A program made the position numbers and the translations under genes. Shown here piece after piece: positions 21,006 to 31,589 of a DNA stretch of 64,000 nt (positions are counted from its first letter, which is position 1; each line of letters starts with the position of its first letter). Source of the stretch: Heterobilharzia americana (lineage: Eukaryota > Platyhelminthes > Trematoda > Strigeidida > Schistosomatidae); NCBI GenBank assembly GCA_944470555.2, contig OX104129.1, positions 46,161,998 through 46,225,997 on the forward strand, read 5' to 3'. Under the pieces are notes generated by a model that worked only from the letters and a program-made list of their open reading frames with translations, did no database searches and was not told the DNA's origin.

Positions 21006-24000
21006 ACCTTAATTTTTTCCGGTGAGCTCTAATTCAGTTATGTAGTTTATGAGTCTAAATTTCTGTTTCAGTGTCGGGTAGTATGAGCAACTGAAGTTTA
21101 GATAAACCTCACTTTTGAACAAGTTTTTCCTCGGTGAATTTAGCTAGTCAGCAGTTTTCACAAGTCTGTGCAACTTACATAACACCCCCAAGTATTCTTG
21201 CTCAAGATAATATTTTGCTGTAGTGGGAAAAGGGATGTCCGAGTAATGTTATATATTTCCTTGGAAATACCAGCTTTATTGTACTGAAGAAAAACAATTG
21301 AAGCCAGTGTGGTCAGTCACATATGGATCAAAGCAAATTATTTTACTTGTTCTTCTGATGTAAAGCGGAAATATTTACCAATAAGTGTGTTTCTGAAATC
21401 TCAACTGAGAATTATCAGTTCGTATATGCGAAATAAATACAAGACAATCAAAATAATTTGCCATAATATTCCAAATAGCTTGTGAAGAATTATAATGTAA
21501 CCTGTGACGAAGTTGTAGGAATGTGAAATGGGTGTATCCATGTTATTTGAAGATAACAATCATATAGCAAATGAAGAAAATGAGTACCGTGATGTGCCAT
21601 TTCAGTGACGTCCTAAGGCATCGCTTTAGAGCAAGTTGACAGCAAGATAGATTGAATGAAAAGTCTCTAACCATACAGAACGCGCTGAATCTTGGAATAG
21701 AATGAAATTCTTCTTCAAGGTCTTATCATTTCTTCAGTTGTCATCTGAGTTAGAACAACATGGTTTATTTTATCACAACTTATACTTTCATTATCAGAAA
21801 ACTTGGTCAAATATACTAGGAAAGACCTTATTTTACAAGATGACTTAAAGATAAGTTTTAGACTGTGAGCGTTGGTTAGGATAGTTTTTTACGAAACAGT
21901 TGTGTCGCCAGATTGAACTGTTCCTCATCACACGTGACTTTACACTATAAGAAAAAGATTATGACCTAGTGAATTACCATGAAAATATAACTGACTTTGC
22001 AGTCACTCGTCGTGGGCAAAAGGCAATTTGGTACCAACATATGGTAAAGTAAGGACAGCTGTTCATTAAACTAAAACAGAATTTACAAGAAAAAACGTTT
22101 GGGAGATTTTTAAAATATCCTTCCTATTTCACTACGAAGTCAACAATATAGTAGTGGTATTATTGTGATTGACAAATAATAATTCAAACAACTGAAGATG
22201 AAATTTGTTGTCCACTATTTATAACCTAATGTAATCTAATTTCTTGGTTGGAATGATGTAAGAGAGAAAAAGTCAAATGGAAAGTGTCCAGGTAATTATT
22301 TAAAGGGAAAATCAAAATAATTGACAGACAGAATCCTCAGTAAATAGCTATTTGCTGCTTAAGTCATTGTGACTGTTCACACTGGGATTTTCATTTGCTC
22401 TTGGCTTGACTAGTAATGACAATTGAACATTCTTATTTGTAACGGCACTTAAAAGGTGTTTCTAAAATTCGTTGTTTTATAAACCCTCTGTTTATTTAAC
22501 TTCAATCTACCTTGTATATCTCACATTACACCCCGTGATAAAAGAATAACTACAAGTTTTGTTTGATGAAATAATCATCAAATACATTTGTTTCCTTTCA
22601 AAAAAATCCCAAGCTGAACATTCATCAAACGAGTAGATCAAATAACTTTACATGGCAGCCAACAAGTGCGGATATATTCATAATGACATTTCGTCTTCAC
22701 AGTAAGAAGTTTACATTTTTTTTTAGTCTCACACGAAGAAGTACAATTTACTAAGAGATTCAGAACATAGAATTACCAGATAGTTTCTCCTAGCTAACTG
22801 TTTACACACAATAATATTACGAAAATGTTGCTTGCTGTATGACGGAAGATTTCAAAATGGAGTGATGCAGCTTTGGGAAAACTTTATTGTTGATTAAGTT
22901 CTGACTTGTAATTCCTTTTTTATTTCACGTTTACTAAGCCATGCGAGGCTACATAGAGGATGTTTATTTCTCTGAACAATTCACATTCATTTGGTCGTCT
23001 TGATATTTGACTTCATTATCTCTGCAAGTCAGGTATACTCATGTAGTCTGTAAAGAAGGCATGTCCTAGTAACACCCTTCTTTTTTTAGACCGCCTAATT
23101 TCTTATTATTTTTTTAGGATTTTCTTTATTGTGGCATATACTGTTTAGCAAATTTTCGAATGTAACAATCCCAACGACATGGATGTATGACGAATCATGT
23201 ACTTCATTCCACTGCCAACCAGTTACTTTGTAGCCGAAACGAATTTTAAACTAGTTCCAGCACTTTTTCTACTAATTGAAAATTTTGATAAAGGCTTATA
23301 TAGGGGTTAGACAATTTTGTGTATTGTCAACAAATTTAAACAGTCGCTTGTGAATTTAGCGTGCTTCAGTTCTATTTTCAAAAGCTTATGACCGAGATTA
23401 CATTACCATATTTTGAGATGAAAGTATTTAAAATGGAAATAAGTTTTGACATGAAGTATGCTTTATTCAATAGATAAACAGTCTTGAAACTTTTGAATAA
23501 ATTCTATGCAATTATGTGTAAAACTTGTTCGCCTAATTAAATTCTTATCAAGTGATAGTCATAGTCGGCGAATAATGACGCTTTAATATTCATATAGAAT
23601 CTTCATAGTTTTTTCTTGACTTTACTGAATACATTTGCATTCCTATGTATTCATATTCAGGAAACGTGAAGCAACAAGATAAATTGTACAGATGAATACA
23701 TTTAGTAAAAATATAAAATTATTTCATCTACATAATTACTCACATATCATTTGTCGGCATTAGAGTTGTAAGGAATATATTATTTAGGTTGCATTCAGGT
23801 TTCAGATTTAAAGTGAAACATGTGTGAAAACCGAAATAGTTCATTTTCTAAATAACTATTTCAAATCACAAAGCATAATAAAATGTAATAGTGGAAACAG
23901 TTTGATAAATGTTAAATTATTTATGTAAATCTGAAAAGATATGTATGAATTGATTCCGTTATTCAAATGCTCGTAATAGGAAATGAACAATAACTATTGT

Positions 24001-24274
24001 TGGTTGCACATTCTTCTTTAGTTATTCTGTACCGATTCATTTTGTCTTTAATTAAGGTAAGAAGTTATGTATGACATACAGACATCCATTACTGACTGAT
24101 TAATTTTTGTGTAAGAAACCGTTGATATCAATAGTAGTTTAAAATTATTTCCTCCTTCGATTTAGTGTCTTTTAGTCTTCTAACTAATTCAAAAAGGTTC
24201 TTAACCATAAAATGACTTGTGTTGGTCAAAGTATATCGACAAGGAGACTTCAAAACCTCTAAATCGGTATGCAT
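21006..24274. other. long AT-rich stretch, no gene recognised
   Basis: About 3.3 kb with no open frame above 60 codons and no repeat that I could match to others here. Confidence 0.6.
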
Positions 24275-24289
24275 TTAAAATCTACAATA
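24275..24289. repeat. target-site duplication, left, of RTE copy C
   Basis: TTAAAATCTACAATA, identical to 27507-27521. Confidence 0.95.
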
Positions 24290-24307
24290 TTATTATTATT
24301 ATTATTA
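24290..24307 (-). repeat. (TAA)6 3' tail of RTE copy C
   Basis: Six TTA units on the plus strand directly abut the complement of the family's 3' end (CCAAGGGACTAA). Confidence 0.95.
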
Positions 24308-25252
24308 GTCCCTTGGGTTCCTAGTGGAACATAGGGCTTCAGTAGCACGCCTCCAGTGACCTCTGTTCTCTGAGATCTTTTGAACCTGGTCCCACGACAG
24401 CCCAGAAGCTCTCATTTCCTGCTCGCACGACCTCCTCCATGTCACCCTCACTCGGACGTCCAACTCGTCGCTTCCCATGGGGATTCCACTCGAGCTGGCC
24501 TGACGCGTGATGTCCTCAGTCGGCCTTCTCAGTGCATGGCCAATCCATCTCCACTTCTTCCTGCATATTTGTTGCGTGATAGGTTCTTGGTTGGTTCGTT
24601 CCCAGAGTTCCTTGTTGCTTATTTTTTCTGGCCATCTGATCTTCAGCAGCGAGCGTAAGCAGTTGTTGATGAATGTCTGTAGTTTATTGGAAATACCTTT
24701 CGTGACGCGCCAAGTCTCTGAGCCATACAAGAGCACTGACTTGACGTTGGTGTTGAAAATCCGTATCTTGTTCCGCATGCTGAGTGCAGAAGATCTCCAC
24801 ACTGGTTTCAGGCTAATGAAGCCTGTCTTGCTTTTCCGATTCTGACTTTGACGTCCTCGTCCGTCCCCGCCTGTAGTTGAAACAGTGCTTCCTAGATAAG
24901 TGAAGGAGGTTACTTCCTTTAAGTTTCTCCCGTTGACAGTGATTGGAGTTTGTTGTTGTTGTTGTTGATGGTGGTGGTGCGGTATCTTCATCACTTCTGT
25001 CTTCTCTATATTCACCTGAAGTCCCGTCTTCGCTGCCTCTTCTATCAACTTGTTAGTTTTTGCCTGCAGATCTTCAAGTTTATGTGACATTAGGCATAAG
25101 TCATCGGCGAAATCCAAGTCTTCTAGGTTCTTTTCCGTCGTCCAGTGTATCCCCCTCTTCTCGCTGCCTACTGTTTGCTGCATGATCCAGTCCACCACAA
25201 TAAGGAATATCATGGGGGATAGTAGGCAACCTTGTTTCACTCCTGTCTTCAC
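24305..25252 (-). pseudogene. RT palm end, thumb and C-terminal region of RTE copy C
   Basis: Open for 315 codons from an ATG/GTG-type position at [15 protein letters not shown]. Domains in order: the RT primer/template block, [11 protein letters not shown] (catalytic aspartates, complement of about 25100-25111), a His4-Gln6 tract, the thumb with [12 protein letters not shown] and [30 protein letters not shown], and a C-terminal WRRSCEQEM...RATEALCSTRNPRD. After ITRQA about 17 residues are read in a shifted frame relative to WNPHGKRRVGRPS in the alternative frame, and then the frame returns. The RT would copy element RNA at the nicked target. Confidence 0.93.
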
Positions 25253-25255
25253 TTC

Positions 25256-25689
25256 ACTTCAAAGGCATCACTGAGCTTCCCATTGTGGATTACTTGGCAT
25301 GTGGCATCTTCATATAGTTGTTGAATGAGGCGGATAAAGGTTTGCGGTACTCCGTAGTTTTGAAGCAGTTTCCAAATTACTTCTCGGTCGACGCTGTCAA
25401 AGGCCTTCTCAAAGTCGATGAAGTTGAGGTGGAGAGGTGATTGCCATTCTATGCTCTGTTCTATGATGATGCGAAGCGTTGCAATTTGGTCTGCACATGA
25501 TTTGTACTTCCTGAAGCCTGCCTGTTCCGGTCGTAGTTTTGAATCCAGTGCATCCCTTAGCCTCTCCAGGATGATGCGGCTTAATATTTTACTTGGGGTG
25601 GACAGGAGAGTGATTCCGCGCCAGTTCTTGCAAGCACTGAGGTCTCCCTTCTTCGGCAGTTTGACAAGGTAACCCTTCTTCCAATCATG
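25256..25689 (-). pseudogene. RT fingers/palm segment of RTE copy C
   Basis: Read without stops in a third frame. It starts WKKGYLVKLPKKGDLSACKN, continues with ILSRIILERL, EQAGFRKYKSCADQIATLR and LNFIDFEKAFDSVDREV, and ends [12 protein letters not shown] followed by TGA. That TGA is created by a 5-nt duplication (GTGAAGTGAA) also present in copy A but not in B. It has no ATG and so is not a stand-alone gene. Confidence 0.92.
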
Positions 25690-26534
25690 TCAGGTACCTT
25701 CTCTTCCTTCCACACCTTCTGCAATAGTGGTGTGAGCATGGCCGCTGTTGTCTCTGCATCTGTTTTCAGTGCTTCTGGCGGTATTCCATCTGGTCCTGCT
25801 GCTTTCCCGCATTTCAGTAGCTTTATGGCGTTCAGGACTTCCATTTTCGTTGGGGGATTTATGTTCACTTGTAATTCAGCGGCTGCAGGTGGTATTTCTG
25901 GACGAAGTGCAGGTGGTGGTCGATTCAAGAGCTTCTTGAAGTGGTCGGCCCATCGTTTCCTCTGTTTCTCTTCTTTCGTAATTAAATTTCCTTCTTCATC
26001 TTTTATTGGTTTCATCTGTGTTGGTCTCTTCCCTGATAGCAACCTGGTTATTTGATACAATGTCGTCAGGTCTCTCTTACCTGCAGCCTGTTCTGCTTCA
26101 CTTGCCAGTGTTTCGTAGAAGTGTCTTTTGTCGTTGCGTGCACTCTTCTTCACTTCTTTGTCCAGTGTTTTATACATTGTGCTCAGTTCCTCTTGTCGTT
26201 GAGCATCCTTGCACTGGTTTATCTTCTGCTTCACCATCCTCCTCTCCTCTATCAGCTTCCAGGTATCCGTCGAGATCCATTCCTTGTCTTCCACCTTCTT
26301 CCTTCCTAATACTGTTGTGCAGGTTTCTTTCCACATAGCTTTCAAAGACTTCCAGTGTTCTTCCACACAGGTTTCTTCAGGGATGTCCCTCGACGTCTCC
26401 CATTTTGTCTTGATGGCTGCTTTGAAGATCTCCTTTGTAGTTTCATCCTTCAGTTTCCGAGTGTTGTACTTGGGTTGAGGTCTATCACCAGCTTCCTTGA
26501 AGGCTTTTAACTTGATTTGGAAGGTTCCTTGCAC
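25690..26534 (-). pseudogene. linker and RT N-terminal region of RTE copy C
   Basis: Open frame beginning QGTFQIKLKAFKEAGDRPQ with no stop through KAAGPDGIPPEALK to WKEEKVPD. There the frame is lost near 25690 (extra bases between CCT and TGGAAG), although the frame stays formally open to 25581. The linker is rich in Lys and Glu and probably helical. The RT entry block GPDGIP is intact. It overlaps the end of the endonuclease frame by about 50 bp. Confidence 0.92.
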
Positions 26535-27291
26535 TAGATGAGTGGTCTGAACCTACATCTGCTCCTCTTCTTGACCTTGTGTTAAGTAGACTGCGTCTCC
26601 ATTTTCTTGAGATTGAGATAAAGTCGATTTGATTTTTAGTGTGTCCATCTGGTGAAATCCATGTCGCTTTGTGGATATCTTTGTGCCTGAACACACTGCC
26701 TCCAATCACCAAATCGTTGAATGCGCAGAATTCTGCAAACAATTCTCCATTCTCATTCATTTCACCTAGTGCCTCTCGACCCATGGTTAGTTCTCTTCCC
26801 GTGTTGTCCCCTCCCAGTTTGGCATTCATGTCGCCCATCAGAATTTTGATATCGCCAACTGACGTCTTGTCCAGTGTTGATTGAAGTTGTCTGTAGAAAT
26901 CCTCCTTTTTCTCTTGCTCTGCATTATTTGTAGGTGCATAACATTGTATGATTGTGACCTTTCTTCCTTTTGAGTTGAATCTTGCTGTCATGATCCTGGA
27001 GGAGATTGGTTCCCACTGCATGAGAGCCTTCGATGCTCTTGAGGACATCATGATAGCCACTCCCTCAGTGTGCTCGTGGTTGGCGTCTGGGTGACCGGAG
27101 TAGATTATTGATTCTCCAGTTGACAGTTTGGAGAGTCCACTCCCATTCCATCTGCTTTCGCAAATCCCAAGCACTTCGATGTTATACCTTCTCATCTCCC
27201 TTGCAATCTGGGCTGCCTTACTGGGTTCAAACATCGTGCGGACATTCCATGTCCCCACGTTTACTTTCGCTTTCATCGAGAGAAGACACAT
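26485..27291 (-). pseudogene. APE-type endonuclease of RTE copy C
   Basis: 268 codons with every catalytic block of the family visible: VNVGTWNVRTMF, GICESRWNG, IIQCYAPTN, ILMGDMNAKLGG, ATWISPDGHTKNQIDFIS and GADVGSDH. By these residues the fold could be active. After SDH the frame runs into SSSARNLPNQ... and stops at 26485, while the linker continues in another frame. The start is taken at MCLLSMKAK. Upstream about 215 bp form the 5' untranslated region. Confidence 0.93.
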
Positions 27292-27506
27292 CGGCCAATT
27301 GGCTTCCCGAAGGCTTTCATTTCGCCTCTCCGATTCCAGCGGGGAATAAGTTTGTTTTCATTTTTTATATTTTGTTTGTGCTTTGAAGTTTCTTTAGCGG
27401 TTAGATTTGTTTTACGGGGTAGGGTTGCTAGCCCTATGCCCAACCTTCCCTCTTTACCCGGGCTTAGGACCGGCTAGTAACTAGTAAACTAGTTAACCAG
27501 GCGAGG

Positions 27507-27521
27507 TTAAAATCTACAATA
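27507..27521. repeat. target-site duplication, right, of RTE copy C
   Basis: Exact match to 24275-24289. Confidence 0.95.
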
Positions 27522-28810
27522 GGTCATATACAATATCATTTTTATGTTATCTTATCTTTCATATATTTTCGGTACATGTCGTTTACATAATTTCGTACCG
27601 TATGGATTCAAAAATTGTTAGTTTCATTTGTCCGATCACTTCCACCATTTTTTTTGAAAGTTTTGTCTCTAAAAATGTCCAGTTACTTGCATATTTTAAA
27701 TAACTTCCAATCATCATATGACCGTTCACTCCTTCTTCGTGCATTATTTCTTCACGAATAACTGCACTATCTCACTTCTACACCTGAACAATAACTGTAG
27801 ATTTACCCAGTCAGAATTTTTTCACTGCGGCTAACTCATCACTTTTGATGGTAGTTTTTAGAATTATTCGTCTTTCCAGTACTAGTGAATACTGAACTCT
27901 GCTATTTGTCCATCATTTTCTTCGAGTGTGGCTTCATTGCAAAGTAAGTTATTCTCAGAATTACTTTTTATGTTGGCAGCATTAAATTTTACTCCTGTGT
28001 TCAGCATTTGTGCTTCCATATCTGCTACTTTTTCCTGAAATCTCTAATATTCAGTTAGGTTTCGGCAGATATATATATCATTTGCGATAAAAGAATTCAT
28101 AACTATACACGTTTTCTCCTGCTCTTTGTTTCTTCTTTTCGCAAATTGTTCTCTTACTTCTTTTTCCTATTAATAACGCTACTTCTAAGTCTTCTATTCG
28201 TGATTTTACGGCAATCTATTGTTCCTTTTGGTTTATACACTTTCTGAGCTCATATGATTTAGCTATTTCACGTAAATAATCTCATGTACAGATATTTAGA
28301 GCATGGGCGAATGTAAAAAATACTATGTTTTCCAAATATTATCATCTTCCAGCTTTGAAATGTAAGAGAAAGCTTTGACAAACACTTTAACTGGTCTTCA
28401 ACTACTATTCATTCAGTCCTGTATTTTAAAAGAATGTTGATGTGTAACCTGTAGTTTGACTGAAGTTGAGAAGGCTATTACTAACCCAGTAAGTAGAGGG
28501 ATACTGCGTCGTGATTTGTTCGTCTATCTCATTTTAGCATCAGGTGGGACATTTTAGCTAGATATGATCCCTCCCCCAATTTGTTTGAATAACTGATTGC
28601 CCCTATCTCAAGAAAGAAGGTAAGTGTTGCCGTACTAAGCATAAAGAGATCTGGTGAGAAAACACTTTCTACAGTTCAACATTCCATCGGTACTTGTCGT
28701 TTAAACACAGCCTACGAACAATAAACCGGAGTTTAAGTCTGCTCATGAGTGAATTAAGAAAAAGGTTACCGTCTCCCAGATTCTTGGATATAGACATACG
28801 TAAGTTTACG
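27522..28810. other. no gene recognised
   Basis: T- and pyrimidine-rich on the plus strand through 28200; nothing codable recognised. Confidence 0.55.
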
Positions 28811-28880
28811 AACCACTGAAAACCTGGGAGTTCTGGGCTGCTGTTTCGCCCTAAAGTCTGATTCCCAATCAGTGCGCAAT
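28811..28880 (-). repeat. fragment of tRNA-headed SINE with hammerhead relic (second family)
   Basis: Minus strand: GCGCACTGATTGGGAATCAG, then ACTTTAGGGCGAAACAGCAG, then CCCAGAACTCCCAGGTTTTC. The GCGAAACAGC...CTCCCAGGTTTTC part matches the 47481 copy. CTGANGA is decayed to CTGATTG. No tRNA head seen. Confidence 0.5.
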
Positions 28881-29701
28881 TATGAAAGTTTATGAAGGTT
28901 ATTCGAAATAGGTGAGGGGCTTTTCTATGTCACTTAACTTTTAACTTTTTAACAGTATATACTTAGGTGAATCGAATTGCATACGTTTTGATGTTGATGC
29001 CAGAGGAATACTTCGAGATCTGGGATACGTTTCATCATTTAAGGAGACGCTTTGAGGAGGATATTTGCTGTTACCTCTGAACTAAATGAGGCTCACTGAG
29101 CAGATGATTCAATAAAAGTAATGTGATCAACAATTGGTTCAATATTACAAAGCGATTTCGCCCATTAGCTTTTAAAATTACCTAAGTTGATAAAAGTATA
29201 ACACTTGCGGTTCAGTACGTTTTCAGTTATTGAAATTTATTCTAGAGACTAAGCGGTCTAGAAACAGTATCAGTTGAAATCACAACTTGTATTTGTAACC
29301 ATTTTAAAAATAGTGAATTCATGTTGTTACGACAACGAAACATGCCCACTGAGTCATGGCGAAAAGAAGAGGTAGCTCAGCGAAGAAAATATTCTTTTTC
29401 GACGATGTCACTTTCCAGAGCTGTACAATCGTATTTTTATGTATCAATAACATATAGCAGTCTATTATTAAACAACAGGGTATAGTTGCATCATTAACTT
29501 AGTGCTAAAAAACTGGAATCAAGAATGTAAAGTAGTTGTGTAATAATCTAAGACAGTAGAGATAAAGAGGGTGGCAAGGAGTTTGACAAGGTGGAAATTG
29601 TTGGTAGACAAGAAATGAGAAGTTTGAGTTCCAACTTGATAGATGGATGTGAATAAGGTGAAGAATGAGACAAGGATCGCAATGAAGTTGATAATAATAA
29701 G
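28881..29701. other. no gene recognised
   Basis: AT-rich; no supported feature. Confidence 0.55.
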
Positions 29702-29709
29702 CTAACTAA

Positions 29710-29935
29710 TTATGATGAAACCAAAAATATGAGTGTTAAGACCATGGTAATATAGGAGATTGAACACACTTCTTTTGCACGCAGAGATAAGGCTTGAATT
29801 GATGAATTGCCAGTGCTTCCGATGTGGACAAATGTCGAGGGCGTAACCCTTTGAACTAATCCATTTGACACGATAAATGACTCTGAAGGAGGATTCTGGC
29901 CCAGCTTTATGTCCAGAGTTGACCAAATGTTCAAG
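29710..29935 (-). pseudogene. GIY-YIG C-terminal tail of a PLE
   Basis: The minus strand reads LEHLVNSGHKAGPESSFRVI then YRVKWISSKGYAL in one frame. After a shift it reads ALAIHQFKPYLCVQKK and ends SPILPW, the characteristic ending of flatworm PLE proteins (EALAI...KP.LC.QK......LPW). The Glu before ALAI is lost at the frameshift. Confidence 0.83.
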
Positions 29936-29944
29936 ATTTGAACT

Positions 29945-30590
29945 GTTAATTGAGAAAATCGTGTGCTGCATTCAACAGTTGATAGTTTCTACCTATATAA
30001 AAGATATATGGATGATACATTCATCACATGTGATCGAAATACAGATATTGAGACTGCTGTTAAAAAGTTCAGTGATTTTCACCCATTGATCAACTTCACA
30101 TCAGAATTTGAAGAGAACTCAGAATTCCCTTTTTTCGATGTCTTATTGAAACAAAGACCGGATGGTTCTCTTCAGCGACCAATTTATAGGAAGCCTACAT
30201 GGAGCGGACTATATTTGAATTTCCGTAGCTGGGTATCTCTTAGCAGAAAGAGGAATCTAATTCATTCTTTATGTTCAAGAATCGGAAGAATCTGCACGAG
30301 TGATACTATCAACGAGGAATTAGATAAAATACGGAAGATCCTCATGCAAAATGGATATCCATCCAGATTTATTGATAAGAAGTTGAAAGTAATCCAGAAT
30401 ACGGAGCAAGCACTCACAGTTCCTAAGAAGACTTTGTTTATGATTGTTGGTTTCAAAGGCAATACAGCAGCAGAGATCCTGAAGAATCAACTATCCAGAT
30501 CAATCCACCATTTGTGTTGTTTTACTCGACAGGAGTTCAAAACACTCACTTCAAAACAAAATCACAACAATAACACAGAGCAAAAAATTT
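29945..30590 (+). pseudogene. Penelope-like reverse transcriptase, C-terminal half
   Basis: Open from YLYKRYMDDTFITCDRN (YMDDTF at 30005-30022 has the catalytic aspartates) through FPFFDVLLKQRPDGSLQRPI and YRKPTWSG to KNLIHSL-type and NGYPSRFID blocks, then GFKGNTAAEILKNQLSRSI. This is the usual PLE order after the palm. About 200 codons are uninterrupted, better kept than the 10-kb copy. The N-terminal RT blocks and the GIY-YIG are missing on this strand, so it is not functional. Confidence 0.88.
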
Positions 30591-30730
30591 GAACACTTAC
30601 AGTCAAATAAACTAAAATGCCTTCCATCTTACTTTTAAAATTAGTGTAATACTTACCTTAGTTTAAATGGCTTTATAGCCTAAGATAATATTGAATTGGC
30701 CTGTATATTGGTAATTTTGTGGCATGATGG

Positions 30731-30803
30731 CACCCCATAGCTCAGTTGGTAGAGCATTGGGCCGGAAATCCGGTAGTTGCTGGTTCGAATTCGGTAGCAG
30801 TCC
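30731..30803 (+). pseudogene. tRNA-like sequence (pseudo-tRNA or SINE head)
   Basis: TAGCTCAGTTGG at 30738-30749 fits the A-box, and GGTTCGAATTC at 30782-30792 fits the B-box with normal spacing. GCTC...GAGC forms a good D stem. The candidate anticodon loop is CCGGAAA with C instead of the invariant U33, its stem has several G-U pairs, the T stem is weak and the acceptor ends (GCACCCC / AGCAGTC) do not pair. A working tRNA is unlikely. It lies 140 bp after the PLE piece. Confidence 0.6.
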
Positions 30804-31488
30804 AAGTTTCCATTTCACCTTCATTCATCACCCAGCATAAACATTACCATTAGAATCCAGACAAAAAGTACAAATAAGTGCTGGTTGAATTCTGAAAACT
30901 TTGTGCATATTGAGTAATAATTTAGTTAAACCTGCATCTCCGCAAATATCAGATATTTTAATTTTATTTTGGCCAAACTTTGCCAGTCCCCAACAAGCTG
31001 AAGGAAAAGAACTATTGAAATGTGAATTGCAAACATTAAAAATAATCTAGTTTAACATCTTTATTTGTTTTAAACATATCGCCTCCAGATGTGTTTCTGT
31101 CTTGATTAAAATTATTTCTTTACGCAGTATTTATGAAATGAGTTTTCATTAAAGCATGTATTTTAATGACCAAAAAAGAAGACTGGTATCAGAAATGGGA
31201 AATCAAACCCTTTACTTGTTCATATTTACAAAAGAATAACTATGGTAAAGGTAACTATCAAGGCTTAACAATAATCCTCTAGTTTATAATTGTTTAAAGA
31301 AGAGCATGATGCTATAGTTGAATAAAAAAGGATTCCCAAATAAAAATGTGATGTGTCGAAATACTCAGAGATAAAAGGATTTTGTTTTAACTACTCTAGC
31401 CATCAGACCCACTGAAAAATGAGAAATAATCATTGGAAGATTGACTTAGAAATGATGGGGAATATTTGTAGCTCAGGTGGATGGTCTT
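30804..31488. other. no gene recognised
   Basis: AT-rich; nothing supported. Confidence 0.5.
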
Positions 31489-31589
31489 GGTTGTATCGTG
31501 TTCTCTGAAGTTAGTGCTGATGATGTCGTCCAGAAAGACGATGAAAGATTCACGATTAAACAACCCAGCTCAGAGAACACAATACAACC
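31489..31589 (+). ncRNA. hammerhead-like RNA fold with long closing stem
   Basis: Outer arms 31489-31508 and 31570-31589 pair at 19 of 20 positions, the remaining one being C opposite A. Inside are CTGATGA (31517-31523), a T, stem GTCGTC (31525-31530) / GACGAT (31537-31542) with loop CAGAAA, then GAAA (31543-31546). CTGANGA and GAAA flanking a stem, inside a closing stem, is the hammerhead ribozyme plan. The single T before the inner stem, the 8-base gap before CTGATGA and an unclear cleavage triplet are departures. The diverged copy at 5996-6073 keeps both stems with changed bases. Confidence 0.6.

Larger units (their letters stand above)
24290..27506 (-). mobile_element. RTE-clade non-LTR retrotransposon, copy C (full-length, best preserved)
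   Basis: A 3.2-kb insertion bounded by a perfect 15-bp duplication. On the minus strand it runs from CCTCGCCTGGTTAACTAG at 27506 to (TAA)6 at 24290-24307. It keeps every diagnostic motif: an APE endonuclease, a linker, an RT with [28 protein letters not shown] and FADD, and the C-terminal WIGH region. Three frame breaks remain, near 26530, 25690 and 25255. The exact duplication and few lesions suggest the most recent insertion of the full-length copies. It copies itself by target-primed reverse transcription when intact, but this copy is not intact. Confidence 0.96.
29702..30590. mobile_element. Penelope-like element in two back-to-back inverted pieces
   Basis: A minus-strand GIY-YIG tail (29702-29940) is joined directly to a plus-strand RT piece (from about 29945). 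Their 5' ends meet, so the two point away from each other. Partial inverted tandem arrangements with 5' truncation are typical of PLE insertions. The right edge is near 30590, where similarity to PLE fades before any GIY-YIG lead-in. Confidence 0.82.

Noticed and set aside
24380..27386. Plus-strand open frames of 60-120 codons across RTE copy C
   Set aside because: They are antisense to the endonuclease and RT frames and show no motif.
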